Positions 42,698 to 51,643 of a stretch of DNA of 64,000 nt are shown one piece after another. Positions within the stretch are counted from its first letter, which is position 1. Every line of letters begins with the position of its first letter. The notes below the pieces were generated by a model that saw only the letters and a program-made list of their open reading frames with translations, had not been told where the DNA came from and searched no databases. The translations under genes were made by a program, and so were the position numbers. The DNA lies in the NCBI RefSeq assembly GCF_004797125.1, contig NZ_CP038810.1:2294001-2358000 (forward strand), given 5' to 3'. Source of the DNA: Flavobacterium sangjuense (GTDB taxonomy: Bacteria > Bacteroidota > Bacteroidia > Flavobacteriales > Flavobacteriaceae).

Positions 42698-44059
42698 ATG
42701 GCTGAGAATTTATTTGATGCTTTCGAACCCGTTTCTTCCAAACAGTGGAAACAACAAATTCAGTACGAACTAAAAGGTGCCGATTATAACGACACTTTGG
42801 TTTGGGAAAGCCTCGAAGGTATCAAAGTAAGACCATTTTATCACGACGATGAATCGGAAATAAAATATGCTTTAAAGGAAAATCCCAAGCCTTTTGAAAT
42901 TCTGCAAAACATCTTTGTTCACGATATAGCCTTGTCCAATAAAAGAGCATTAGATAGTTTGAATCGTGGCGCAGAAAGCATTCGTTTTGCCATTGAAAAT
43001 GAGAATGTTGCAATTGCTGATTTGATGCAGAACTTACCTTTAAAAAACGCATCATATTTTTTTTATTTGCCGTTCCTTTCAATCGATTTCGTAACTAAAA
43101 TCAATGACTTTGCTGCTAAAAATAACGCAACCTGTTTCGTTCAGCTTGACCCAATTGGGCAACTAACAAGAGACGGAAACTGGTTCGAAAATTTAGACAA
43201 AGACTTCGAAAAGCTGAATGCAATTAGTGCTAAAACTACTATTCGTTTTATTGCTATTCAATCAGGTATTTATCAAAACGCCGGTGCCAATATGGTGCAG
43301 CAACTCGCCTATACTTTGGCTCATGTCAACGAATATTTTAACCGAATCAAAAGCAGCAACCAACCAATAACTATTGAAGTTGCTGTTGGAACGAATTACT
43401 TTTTTGAAATTGCCAAACTTCGTGCGCTGCGTTTATTATTCAACACTTTGGCAAAAGAATACAGTCACACTTTCGATTGCCATATAATAGTTACACCAAC
43501 AAAACGCAACAAAACACTATACGACTACAATGTCAATATGCTGCGCACCACAACCGAATGCATGAGTGCAATATTGGGTGGAGCCAATTGCATAGCCAAT
43601 TTGCCATATGATGCATTATATCACAAAGACAACGAATTTGGTGACCGAATTGCGCGTAACCAATTATTGGTGTTAAAACACGAAAGCTATTTTGATAAAG
43701 TCAGTAATCCGGCTGATGGTGCTTATTATATCGAAACCTTAACCGAACAACTAGCCGAAAAAGCCTTGTTGCTTTTCAAAGAAATCGAAGAAAAAGGTGG
43801 TTTTATTACCCAACTCATCGAAGGAAATATCCAGAAGAAAATTAGCGAAAGTGCTGCTAAAGAGCAGGAACTTTTTGATACCGGAAAAGAAGTTTTATTG
43901 GGAACCAACAAATACCCAAACAAAAACGACAAAATGAAACACGATTTGGAATTGTTTCCATTCCTAAAGCAAAAGCCACGAAAAACTTTAATCACACCGA
44001 TTATTGAAAAGCGTTTAGCCGAAAAATTAGAACAGGAACGTTTAGCTCAGGAAGACTAA
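42698..44059 (+). CDS. mutA: Methylmalonyl-CoA mutase small subunit
   Basis: A 453-residue subunit with a mutase-like TIM barrel but no B12-binding domain. It is the non-catalytic partner in the two-subunit enzyme, which interconverts succinyl-CoA and methylmalonyl-CoA. Recognisable blocks are [19 protein letters not shown] at the N-terminus and [20 protein letters not shown] with [20 protein letters not shown] near the end. The stop overlaps the large-subunit ATG (TAATG), ensuring equal translation. Confidence 0.92.
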   Translation: MAENLFDAFEPVSSKQWKQQIQYELKGADYNDTLVWESLEGIKVRPFYHDDESEIKYALKENPKPFEILQNIFVHDIALSNKRALDSLNRGAESIRFAIENENVAIADLMQNLPLKNASYFFYLPFLSIDFVTKINDFAAKNNATCFVQLDPIGQLTRDGNWFENLDKDFEKLNAISAKTTIRFIAIQSGIYQNAGANMVQQLAYTLAHVNEYFNRIKSSNQPITIEVAVGTNYFFEIAKLRALRLLFNTLAKEYSHTFDCHIIVTPTKRNKTLYDYNVNMLRTTTECMSAILGGANCIANLPYDALYHKDNEFGDRIARNQLLVLKHESYFDKVSNPADGAYYIETLTEQLAEKALLLFKEIEEKGGFITQLIEGNIQKKISESAAKEQELFDTGKEVLLGTNKYPNKNDKMKHDLELFPFLKQKPRKTLITPIIEKRLAEKLEQERLAQED

Positions 44060-46215
44060 TGAGAAAGAACATTCAACATATAAAAATAGTGAAGCAAGAA
44101 GCAAGAGCCAAGAAGCAAGAAGGAAACAACTTCCTTACGGCTGAAGGTATCGAACTCAAACCTTCATACTCTGAAGCAGACATTGAAGAGCTAGAACACA
44201 TCGGTTTCGGAGCAGGCTTTGCCCCTAACCTTCGTGGTCCGTATGCCACTATGTATGTGCGTCGCCCTTGGACAATCCGTCAATACGCTGGTTTCTCTAC
44301 TGCCGAAGAAAGTAATGCGTTTTACAGAAGAAATCTGGCCGCAGGACAAAAAGGGTTATCTGTTGCCTTTGATTTAGCTACGCATAGAGGTTACGATTCC
44401 GATCATGAAAGAGTTGTTGGTGATGTTGGAAAAGCAGGCGTTGCGATTGACAGTGTTGAAGATATGAAAGTCTTATTCGATCAGATTCCGTTGGATGAAA
44501 TGTCGGTTTCGATGACGATGAACGGTGCCGTTTTACCTATCATGGCATTCTATATCGTCGCTGCCGAAGAACAAGGTGTCGCTGCCGAATTGCTTTCAGG
44601 AACCATTCAAAATGACATACTAAAAGAGTTTATGGTGCGGAATACCTATATCTATCCGCCTACACCATCGATGAAAATCATTGCTGATATTTTTGAATAT
44701 ACCAGCAAAAAAATGCCGAAGTTCAACTCGATATCTATTTCGGGTTACCACATGCAGGAAGCTGGTGCTACTGCTGATATTGAATTGGCCTACACATTAG
44801 CTGACGGTTTGGAATACATCCGAACTGGATTGGCAACCGGAATGAAAATCGATGAATTCGCCCCACGCCTTTCGTTCTTTTGGGCTATTGGCATGAACCA
44901 TTTTATGGAAATTGCCAAAATGCGTGCAGCCCGAATGTTATGGGCAAAACTGCTAAAACAATTCAATCCAAAAGACGAAAAATCATTAGCGTTGCGTACA
45001 CATTGCCAAACTTCGGGTTGGAGTTTAACCGAACAAGATCCTTTCAATAACGTAGCGCGAACTGCCATCGAAGCAGCAGCGGCAGCCTTTGGCGGAACGC
45101 AGTCTTTACATACCAACGCCTTAGACGAAGCCATTGCGTTGCCAACCGATTTCTCAGCACGTATTGCGCGTAACACCCAGATATTCCTGCAGGAAGAAAC
45201 CAAAATCTGCAAAACAGTCGACCCTTGGGCCGGCAGTTATTATGTAGAAAAACTAACCGCCGAAATCACTGAAAATGCGTGGATGCTGATTGAAGAAGTA
45301 GAATCCTTAGGCGGAATGACCAAAGCCATCGAAGCCGGAATTCCGAAACTGCGTATTGAAGAAGCAGCCGCACGTAAACAGGCTCGTATCGACAGTGGTC
45401 AGGATATTATTGTGGGCGTCAACAAATACCGTCTGGACAAGGAAGATCCATTGCATATTTTGGATGTTGATAACCAAATGGTGCGCAAGCAGCAAATCGA
45501 GCAATTAGAGCGAATCAAAGCAAGTCGTGACACCGAAAAAGTAAAAGCCTGTCTGGCAAAATTAACTTTGGCCGCCAAGGCCTGCATTGCCCCTGATTTT
45601 AATCAGGGGAAAAATGATGAAAATAATTTATTATCTTTAGCCGTAGAAGCAGCCCGAAACAGAGCGACATTGGGAGAAATCAGTGACGCATTAGAAACAG
45701 TTTTCGGACGCTATAAAGCACAAATCAGATCATTCAGCGGCGTGTACAGCAAGGAAATAAAAAACGACGAAAGCTTTGAAAAAGCAAAACAACTGGCCAA
45801 TGCCTTTGCCGTAAAGGAAGGACGTCGCCCACGTATCATGATTGCCAAAATGGGACAAGACGGTCACGATCGTGGTGCCAAAGTAGTAGCAACAGGTTAT
45901 GCTGATGTTGGCTTTGATGTAGATATTGGTCCCTTATTCCAAACCCCACAGGAAGCAGCAAAACAAGCGGTTGAAAATGACGTACATATCTTAGGCGTTT
46001 CCTCTCTCGCTGCCGGACATAAAACTCTTGTTCCACAGGTAATTGAAGAACTCAAAAAATATGGCCGCGAGGATATTATGGTCATCGTTGGCGGAGTTAT
46101 CCCTGCACAGGACTACCAATTCCTTTTTGATGCCGGAGCCGTTGCGGTCTTTGGACCAGGTACTAAGATTAGTGAAGCTGCGATTAGTATTTTGGAGGTT
46201 TTGTTGGAAGATTAA
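44059..46215 (+). CDS. scpA: Methylmalonyl-CoA mutase large (catalytic) subunit
   Basis: A 718-residue adenosylcobalamin enzyme. The barrel domain has [36 protein letters not shown] and [19 protein letters not shown]. The C-terminal B12 domain has the DxHxxG motif in [13 protein letters not shown], where histidine replaces the cobalt axial base. Two unusual features lie in variable parts: the N-terminus is translated from a GAAGCAAGAAGCAAGAG-type repeat (44091-44122), and the linker before the B12 domain contains a hairpin sequence (45590-45609). It acts in propionyl-CoA or succinyl-CoA metabolism, tying it to the odd-chain end of the beta-oxidation genes in the window. Confidence 0.95.
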   Translation: MRKNIQHIKIVKQEARAKKQEGNNFLTAEGIELKPSYSEADIEELEHIGFGAGFAPNLRGPYATMYVRRPWTIRQYAGFSTAEESNAFYRRNLAAGQKGLSVAFDLATHRGYDSDHERVVGDVGKAGVAIDSVEDMKVLFDQIPLDEMSVSMTMNGAVLPIMAFYIVAAEEQGVAAELLSGTIQNDILKEFMVRNTYIYPPTPSMKIIADIFEYTSKKMPKFNSISISGYHMQEAGATADIELAYTLADGLEYIRTGLATGMKIDEFAPRLSFFWAIGMNHFMEIAKMRAARMLWAKLLKQFNPKDEKSLALRTHCQTSGWSLTEQDPFNNVARTAIEAAAAAFGGTQSLHTNALDEAIALPTDFSARIARNTQIFLQEETKICKTVDPWAGSYYVEKLTAEITENAWMLIEEVESLGGMTKAIEAGIPKLRIEEAAARKQARIDSGQDIIVGVNKYRLDKEDPLHILDVDNQMVRKQQIEQLERIKASRDTEKVKACLAKLTLAAKACIAPDFNQGKNDENNLLSLAVEAARNRATLGEISDALETVFGRYKAQIRSFSGVYSKEIKNDESFEKAKQLANAFAVKEGRRPRIMIAKMGQDGHDRGAKVVATGYADVGFDVDIGPLFQTPQEAAKQAVENDVHILGVSSLAAGHKTLVPQVIEELKKYGREDIMVIVGGVIPAQDYQFLFDAGAVAVFGPGTKISEAAISILEVLLED

Positions 46216-46231
46216 CCCTTACAGGTACAAT

Positions 46232-47428
46232 ATGAAAAAAACACTACTGATTGCGGGCTTATTAGTTGCTTTCACTGCTTCGGCACAAAATACCAACCGC
46301 TACTACCCTTCCCTAAAGAATTTACTTTCGGACAGCATGAATAAACAAATGCCTGCTGATTTTAACTATTATGACACTTGGATAAGAAATGTGGTGCAGG
46401 CAGTTTTCTATAAAGACCTACAACATACTGTCAGCACACGTAACGATGCTTCTTTTGACGCCATGGGATTGATATTCAAAAGGCAAAATACTTTTAAGGT
46501 AGGAAATTCAGGTTTTGAATTGATTGTCAATAAAGACAAACCTGATTTCTCCACACCTGTCAATATCCAGATGGAACAGAAATTCAGGATTCTCGCTTAT
46601 CAGCCAAACTTTGACCCTAACAGCTATGACCCAAAAGACTATAAGAAGAAATATGACTTGGGCTTACTTATCTTAAACCTTTCTGAAGAGCAGGTGATTG
46701 CCGAATTCATCAACCGCTATATCAGCGAATCGAAAGAAAAGAAAACTGCCATCCAACGTTTGGCTGACGATTTAAAGAAAGAAGCCAAGGTAAAAATTGC
46801 AGTCGACGAAAAAAACGACAGTTCCCTACTCAAAACCATCGCTATTCAAATTTACCAGCAAACCAACAAATATGCTTCAGATGTATTGTATGATATTTAT
46901 CTGAAAACAAACGATCCTAAAAAAGAAGCTCAAAATTTTGCAGGCTTCTTTAGAAAATACCATCCCGGCGATCCTTCTGGCTATATAGACGAAGTGGTTG
47001 GCTATGAAGCCACTATTGCCATTCCAAAAACCGAAGTAAGTGTGATAATTCCGAAAGAAGTGTTGGAAGTATTTACTATCAATCCAAAGACCAATGCCAC
47101 AATTCTCGCCGAAAGCACCCTTGAGGTAAAGCCACGGCAGATTGAAATGAAAACAATCATAACCGCAAAGAAAAAATGTGTGCAGTTTACACTAACTCTG
47201 CCCAAAAACAATAGCGATGCCTCGTTCAAGGTATTAAAGGAAATAGCCCTCAACAAGCATGCTTTCCTCAAACCTAACCAACGAACACTAACCACGCTCA
47301 AGGTAGCAGATATCAAAAAGCTGATTTTCTCGATTACCGATAAAGAGATAGAAGTTGAAATGATTGCACGTTATGAGAATAACGACTGGAACTTTATCAT
47401 CATGAAACAGCCCTGCAGCCTGAATTAA
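46232..47428 (+). CDS. Secreted protein, unknown
   Basis: About 398 residues with a signal peptide (MKKTLLIAGLLVAFTASAQ). I start it at 46232, 17 bases past the scpA stop; the open frame extends upstream inside scpA but lacks support. The mature protein mixes helices and strands, with a basic/hydrophobic pattern and the C-terminal EVEMIARYENNDWNFIIMKQ. I do not recognise a domain. It is probably part of the udk-mutAB operon. Confidence 0.75.
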   Translation: MKKTLLIAGLLVAFTASAQNTNRYYPSLKNLLSDSMNKQMPADFNYYDTWIRNVVQAVFYKDLQHTVSTRNDASFDAMGLIFKRQNTFKVGNSGFELIVNKDKPDFSTPVNIQMEQKFRILAYQPNFDPNSYDPKDYKKKYDLGLLILNLSEEQVIAEFINRYISESKEKKTAIQRLADDLKKEAKVKIAVDEKNDSSLLKTIAIQIYQQTNKYASDVLYDIYLKTNDPKKEAQNFAGFFRKYHPGDPSGYIDEVVGYEATIAIPKTEVSVIIPKEVLEVFTINPKTNATILAESTLEVKPRQIEMKTIITAKKKCVQFTLTLPKNNSDASFKVLKEIALNKHAFLKPNQRTLTTLKVADIKKLIFSITDKEIEVEMIARYENNDWNFIIMKQPCSLN

Positions 47429-47450
47429 ATTGGAAGAGTAACCTCAAAAA

Positions 47451-47930
47451 ATGAAAATCCAATCCTTCCCTTCTATCTCTGATGCCAATGCTAAAATACT
47501 GATATTAGGCACCATGCCGGGAGCGCAGTCATTGACATTAAATGAATATTATGGCAATCGCCGGAATCATTTTTGGCAGTTGCTGTTTGCTATCTTTAAC
47601 GAACCTTACACTACCGATTATCAGGAAAAGAAAAGCCTCTTACTCAAAAATCATATCGCCTTATGGGATGTGTTGCAGGATTGTGTTCGCGAAGGCAGTT
47701 TGGATAGTGCCATACTACAGGAAGTTCCCAATGACTTTACCAATTTTCTAAAAGCCCATCCGAATATTACTCATATCTTTTTTAATGGACAGCAGGCAGC
47801 CAAGTTTTTTAAAAAGTATGTTACTGTTGACAATAATTATACTTTGGTGACTTTACCTTCTACCAGCCCGGCTAATGCAGGGATTTCGTATGAAGGAAAA
47901 TTGAAAGCTTGGAGACAAATCTTGAGATAA
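47451..47930 (+). CDS. Hypoxanthine (deoxyinosine) DNA glycosylase, UDG superfamily
   Basis: A 159-residue uracil-DNA-glycosylase-fold protein of the family 6 type. Motif A ILILGTMPGAQSLTLNEYYG leads into NRRNHFW, then IALWDVLQDCVREGSLDSAI, FFNGQQAAKFF and the closing LPSTSPANAG, where family members have the insertion-loop residues. These enzymes remove deaminated adenine (hypoxanthine) from DNA. It is 22 bases after the preceding gene and closes the operon. REP elements begin about 100 bases downstream. Confidence 0.88.
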   Translation: MKIQSFPSISDANAKILILGTMPGAQSLTLNEYYGNRRNHFWQLLFAIFNEPYTTDYQEKKSLLLKNHIALWDVLQDCVREGSLDSAILQEVPNDFTNFLKAHPNITHIFFNGQQAAKFFKKYVTVDNNYTLVTLPSTSPANAGISYEGKLKAWRQILR

Positions 47931-48114
47931 ACCAATCAGGTTCAAATAAGTACACAAAAAGTGTAACTCCGTTTAAAATTTCATTCCTATTTTCGTCTAC
48001 ACCTAACAGGTATAAAAACCTATTGGTAATAATCCTATAGGGATGAAATCCGGGTAGAAAAAATAATCAAACAACCACCAAAATCCCGTTAGGGATGATA
48101 TATGGGTAACAAAG

Positions 48115-48576
48115 ATGGCCAACACCTACAACCAAATCCACATCCAATTCGTTTTTGCAGTAAAACACCGAAACGGATTAATCCATACCACCTTCAAAGA
48201 GGAACTGTATAAATATATCGCCGGAATAATAAAATTTCATAATCATAAATTATTAGCAATAAACGGAATGCCAGATCATTTACACATACTGATTGGAATG
48301 CGACCAACACAATCTATCTCCGACCTAATGCAGGATATAAAAGGAAGCTCCTCAAAATGGATAAATCAAAAGAAGTTTTTAAAAGTAAAATTTGAATGGC
48401 AGGAAGGATATGGTGCATTTTCTTATTCCAAATCTCAGGTTAATATAGTAGTAGATTATATCAAAAATCAGGAACAACATCATGCTAACAAAACATTTCA
48501 GGAAGAGTATTTAGAATTTTTAAAAATATTTGAGGTTGAATATGATGCAAGATATATTTTTAAAGAACCAGCATAA
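48115..48576 (+). CDS. REP-associated tyrosine transposase (RAYT, Y1/IS200-like)
   Basis: A 153-residue HUH-type transposase. The metal motif HLH is in GMPDHLHILIGM, and the catalytic tyrosine is in IVVDYIKNQEQHH, followed by a helix. Unlike classic IS200/IS605 members, it is embedded in REP palindromes: one ends 4 bases before the ATG and another begins at the stop codon (TAA runs into AATCCC). RAYTs are thought to move or shape REP elements. The arrangement suggests an active or recently active REP system. Confidence 0.93.
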   Translation: MANTYNQIHIQFVFAVKHRNGLIHTTFKEELYKYIAGIIKFHNHKLLAINGMPDHLHILIGMRPTQSISDLMQDIKGSSSKWINQKKFLKVKFEWQEGYGAFSYSKSQVNIVVDYIKNQEQHHANKTFQEEYLEFLKIFEVEYDARYIFKEPA

Positions 48577-48618
48577 AATCCCGTAGGGATGATATATGGG
48601 TAGTAGGAGATAGATAAT

Positions 48619-48737
48619 CAACAAAATCAAATCCCGTTAGGGATTAAATCCGGGTAGAAAAAAATAATAAATCTGCCACCAAAATCCCATAGGGATGATA
48701 TATTATTAAACACACAACGATATGTTTTTACAAGCCA
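48619..48737. repeat. 119-bp direct repeat, copy A
   Basis: It starts CAACAAAATCAAATCCCG and ends GATATGTTTTTACAAGCCA. It is nearly identical to 48920-49038 and contains two REP palindromes. Confidence 0.85.
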
Positions 48738-48919
48738 ATACAGATTATATCATCCCTAAAGGGATTTTTCATAATATTAATTGTTCTTTCTACCTAAATT
48801 GAATCCCTAACGGGATTAATCACATTATAATTCATAACAATAAGTACTTCCTTTTAGTGGGTGTTTTTCACATATAACCCCTTTAGGGGTTTAATATCGG
48901 TAGCAAAAACCAACAATAA

Positions 48920-49038
48920 CAACAAAATCAAATCCCGTAGGGATTAAATCCGGGTAGAAAAAAATAATCAATTGCCCACCAAAATCCCGCTAGGGATGAT
49001 ATATCATCAAACACACAACGATATGTTTTTACAAGCCA
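48920..49038. repeat. 119-bp direct repeat, copy B
   Basis: Second copy of 48619-48737, about 300 bases downstream. It ends just before the 22-bp tandem repeats. Confidence 0.85.
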
Positions 49039-49055
49039 TAATTGTTACCAATACG

Positions 49056-49209
49056 GTGGAGAAAATGTCGAGGCTGCGTCGACAAAATGTTCAGGCTGCG
49101 TCGACAAGATGTCGAAGCCTTGTGGAGAAAATGTCGAAGCCTTGTCGACAAAATGTTAAAGCCTTATCAATAAAATGTTGAAGCCTTATCAACAAAAACC
49201 TGAGGCTGC
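49056..49209. repeat. Seven tandem 22-bp repeats with hairpin core
   Basis: Units begin at 49056, 49078, 49100, 49122, 49144, 49166 and 49188. The consensus is GTCGACAAAATGTCGAAGCC followed by TT; TCGACA and TGTCGA can pair around AAA. Units change gradually from GGCTGC endings to AGCCTT endings and decay at the last unit. Length 22 is not a multiple of three, so it is not a coding repeat. Confidence 0.85.
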
Positions 49210-49382
49210 CTTGAGAGACGCAGTAGCCGTTGCAGGTTTAGGATGAGTACCAAGGTAAGCAGTGCGGCGAGTAATATTTTTTGAGGTTCTGTTTCAAGAG
49301 TAAAACATTCTCGACAATCTTGTCATGCTGACGAAGGAAGCATCACATCATCTTTTATAACAATTTGCACTCACTTTTTAGG

Positions 49383-51365
49383 TTATATTTCTTCTATTCC
49401 AATCGATTTAAAAAAATCAAAAGTTCCATCATACATAAAAGCTGGTCTAGTTAAATCTTCATTATTCCCATTTGGAATATAAATTACCATTCCTTGCCTT
49501 GCACGAGTTAATAAAACTCTATAAGAATTTATCAAGTATTGAACTCTGTCAACATGACTATTATTTTTCCATGTTGTTCCTGTAAACTTTTTATAATTCC
49601 ATTGATTATTATGATGATGTAAATCTCCATCCCATGCAACACAAGTCCAATCTAATTCTAATCCTTGAATATCAAATTCAGTTGCAACCTCTTCTAAAAA
49701 AGATGACGAACGAATATCTTCTCTCTCATTAAGAAACCAAATTGGTGCATCAATCTTAGCTTTTACATTCAATCCAAATGGTCTTAGTCTTATCGCTCCT
49801 GAAGATGCTATAATACCAGTTCTTTCAGTTCCTCTCGCTTGCTTATTTAACCATTTTTTAGCCTTATCTAAGTTGCGAGTAATAGCAATAGGATAGTCTT
49901 TCTTTATAAATTCTAGATATATTTTTCTAGCTTTGGAAATATCATTATTAATAATCTCTTGAATAAAATTAGAAAGTTGAGAACTTCTAAAAGACCTTAG
50001 CGAAACTGATAAATGCAATTCATCCTTCTTTTCAGCTCTTTTGTTTTTTAGTATGGTTATGGCATTTTCATCCTTTATATAATTGCTATCTTCAATAATT
50101 TTTGATGAGTAGTAAATATCCCAATCTTCAAACTTATTTTCAAATGGTCTTATCCACTCCTCTAATCCAGCTTCTCCTGTATTTATCTCCTGTCCACCTC
50201 CAATTAGACAAACTATAGTACACCAATCTTTATGTCTATCCATTACTTCGATAAGAAACTCGGGCTCTGATGTATTAAAATCAGAATTTCCTTTGTTCCG
50301 CTTCATAAAACTTGAGGCTTGCTCTTTAGTCCAAGCTCTTTGAGCTTCGTCAAAGATTGTAACTTTTTCAATTGGTGCTTTGCTATCTTGCAAAGAAGCA
50401 TCTCTAAAATGATGGATGTTTTGAATAAATGATTTTACTTGAGATTTTGCATTTTCTTTTGAAAGGGCTTCATCGTTTTCTTTTGCAGTCTTAACTTTGT
50501 CTCTTGCCAATGCTTCTCTTAATACATCAACCAATGGTCCGTTTCCTGAAAGAAAAACAGCATGTTCTTCTTTTTCATAATTGGAACGTTGATTAGCTAT
50601 GTTCAAACCAGCCAAAGTTTTACCTGCACCTGGAACGCCTGTTATAAAGCAAATTGATTTCTTTTGATTATGTTTTGAAAAATCAATTATATCTGAAATG
50701 CAATTGGAAGTAACAAATAAGTTTTCTGCTCCAGAATCACTTCTTGAAATTTCTAAAACATTGTGCTTTTTATATAAGGCTGTGGCAGCCTCAATAATTG
50801 TTGGAGTTGGCTTGTATATTGATTCTTCCCATAACTTTACATCTATCATATCATAAGATTTGAAATGTAGTAATGAGTTTTCAATTACCTCTTTAAGATT
50901 ATTTGAATTAACACAAATCGTTTCATGCAAACCATTTATACTTTTAGAGAAAGTAGTATTATGTGATGGTGCTCTATCAGCTATTAATATTGGAATGATG
51001 TTTTGATTGTGACTTCCTTCATGAAAATTGTTTAAGTCTAATCCATAATCAAAAGCTTGATCTTTGGCATATTTATCATAAACTTCAGAACCTATTTTGA
51101 ATTCCAAAACAAAAATACAATTATCAATAATTAAGATATTGTCAACCCTTTTTCCCATTCTAGGAATAGTGAATTCAAAATAAATTCTTCCGTTAAAGAA
51201 CAATAAGCTTTGTTTTAAAATTTCGATTTGTTTTTTCCAAGCGTTTGATTGTTGAATGGTTAGTTTATTCAAATCATAATTTCCAGAAATCTTACCATAA
51301 ATTGAATCATTATTTTCATTAAGAAAATCAACAACTGAACTTGAATAGTATGCCCTATTCATCAA
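49383..51365 (-). CDS. PD-(D/E)XK nuclease-helicase protein (DUF2075)
   Basis: A 660-residue protein. An N-terminal nuclease-like module has RVDNILII with D75 and FVLEFKIG with E88-F-K90, a D...ExK arrangement. The DUF2075 SF1-like helicase follows: Walker A GVPGAGKT at 243-250, Walker B FDEAQRAW at 338-345, and later motifs ending SYRVLLTRARQGMVIYIPNG (motif VI). DUF2075 proteins are seen with restriction and defence genes. The short XRE gene upstream overlaps its start by 11 bases, like controller-restriction gene pairs. Nuclease activity is inferred from the motif, not shown. The gene is A/T-rich relative to housekeeping neighbours. Confidence 0.88.
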   Translation of the reverse strand: MMNRAYYSSSVVDFLNENNDSIYGKISGNYDLNKLTIQQSNAWKKQIEILKQSLLFFNGRIYFEFTIPRMGKRVDNILIIDNCIFVLEFKIGSEVYDKYAKDQAFDYGLDLNNFHEGSHNQNIIPILIADRAPSHNTTFSKSINGLHETICVNSNNLKEVIENSLLHFKSYDMIDVKLWEESIYKPTPTIIEAATALYKKHNVLEISRSDSGAENLFVTSNCISDIIDFSKHNQKKSICFITGVPGAGKTLAGLNIANQRSNYEKEEHAVFLSGNGPLVDVLREALARDKVKTAKENDEALSKENAKSQVKSFIQNIHHFRDASLQDSKAPIEKVTIFDEAQRAWTKEQASSFMKRNKGNSDFNTSEPEFLIEVMDRHKDWCTIVCLIGGGQEINTGEAGLEEWIRPFENKFEDWDIYYSSKIIEDSNYIKDENAITILKNKRAEKKDELHLSVSLRSFRSSQLSNFIQEIINNDISKARKIYLEFIKKDYPIAITRNLDKAKKWLNKQARGTERTGIIASSGAIRLRPFGLNVKAKIDAPIWFLNEREDIRSSSFLEEVATEFDIQGLELDWTCVAWDGDLHHHNNQWNYKKFTGTTWKNNSHVDRVQYLINSYRVLLTRARQGMVIYIPNGNNEDLTRPAFMYDGTFDFFKSIGIEEI

Positions 51366-51561
51366 ACAAGTCTTTTACTTTAACATCTAATGCTTTTGCT
51401 AGTTTTTCAACTACTTCTATTGAAACATTTCTCTCTCCTTTTTCTATTGTAGGAAGATAGGTTCTGTCAATCTCTGCCAAATTGGCCAATCTTTCTTGCG
51501 ACAGACCTTTTTGCTTTCGCAACTCTTTTATTTTGAGTCCTAATCTTTGTTTGATATCCAT
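51355..51561 (-). CDS. XRE-family regulator resembling restriction-modification C proteins
   Basis: A 68-residue helix-turn-helix protein. I start it at 51561 (MDIKQRLGLKIKELRKQKGL); a frame-open ATG at 51597 lies inside the operator and is unlikely. The region SQERLANLAEIDRTYLPTIE and KGERNVSIE matches the pattern of controller (C) proteins of type II restriction systems, where RTYxxxIExGxRNxS is typical. It overlaps the nuclease-helicase gene by 11 bases, and a C-box-like inverted repeat lies just upstream. It could be an ordinary XRE repressor; size, sequence and layout favour a C-like role. Confidence 0.88.
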   Translation of the reverse strand: MDIKQRLGLKIKELRKQKGLSQERLANLAEIDRTYLPTIEKGERNVSIEVVEKLAKALDVKVKDLFDE

Positions 51562-51580
51562 GTTAACAAAAGTTGTAAAA

Positions 51581-51612
51581 TGTAGACTATAAAACAACGG
51601 AGTATAGTCCGG
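51581..51612. promoter_or_regulatory. C-box-like operator between divergent genes
   Basis: GACTATA (51585-51591) and TATAGTC (51603-51609) form an inverted repeat with an 11-base centre. On the minus strand it reads GACTATACTCCGTTG, then TTTTATAGTCTACAT, close to the GACT...AGTC boxes of C proteins as I remember them. It lies between the XRE start and a plus-strand -7 element TATATTTG (51620-51627) of the divergent gene, so one protein could control both. Confidence 0.7.
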
Positions 51613-51643
51613 TTTTTATTATATTTGATTATAATCTTAAGAT

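Larger units (their letters stand above)
48031..49005. repeat. REP array around the RAYT transposase
   Basis: At least ten copies of a short palindrome, ATCCCNNTAGGGAT with a tail GATATATGGGTAGNAAA or TAAATCCGGGTAGAAA, are found at about 48031, 48082, 48576, 48629, 48681, 48930 and 48979 in one orientation, and at about 48746 and 48787 inverted. A variant is near 48875 (ACCCCTTTAGGGGT). One copy abuts the start and one touches the stop of the transposase gene. Confidence 0.88.
48577..49382. other. Large non-coding repeat field
   Basis: These 806 bases hold REP copies, a 119-bp direct duplication (48619-48737 and 48920-49038), seven 22-bp tandem repeats (49056-49209) and, after 49210, unstructured DNA with one TGTCATGCTGACGAAG-type motif near 49319. 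No protein gene is credible. Confidence 0.75.

Noticed and set aside
46043-46231. N-terminal extension of the secreted protein after scpA
   Set aside because: It overlaps scpA in another frame; the ATG at 46232 begins a clean signal peptide.
48972-49181. 69-residue open frame over the 22-bp repeats
   Set aside because: The 22-base period shifts frame in every unit, so the peptide is not a conserved repeat; it is chance openness of repeat DNA.
49056-49209. CRISPR-like array
   Set aside because: The units are directly adjacent with no unique spacers, and there are no cas genes in the window.
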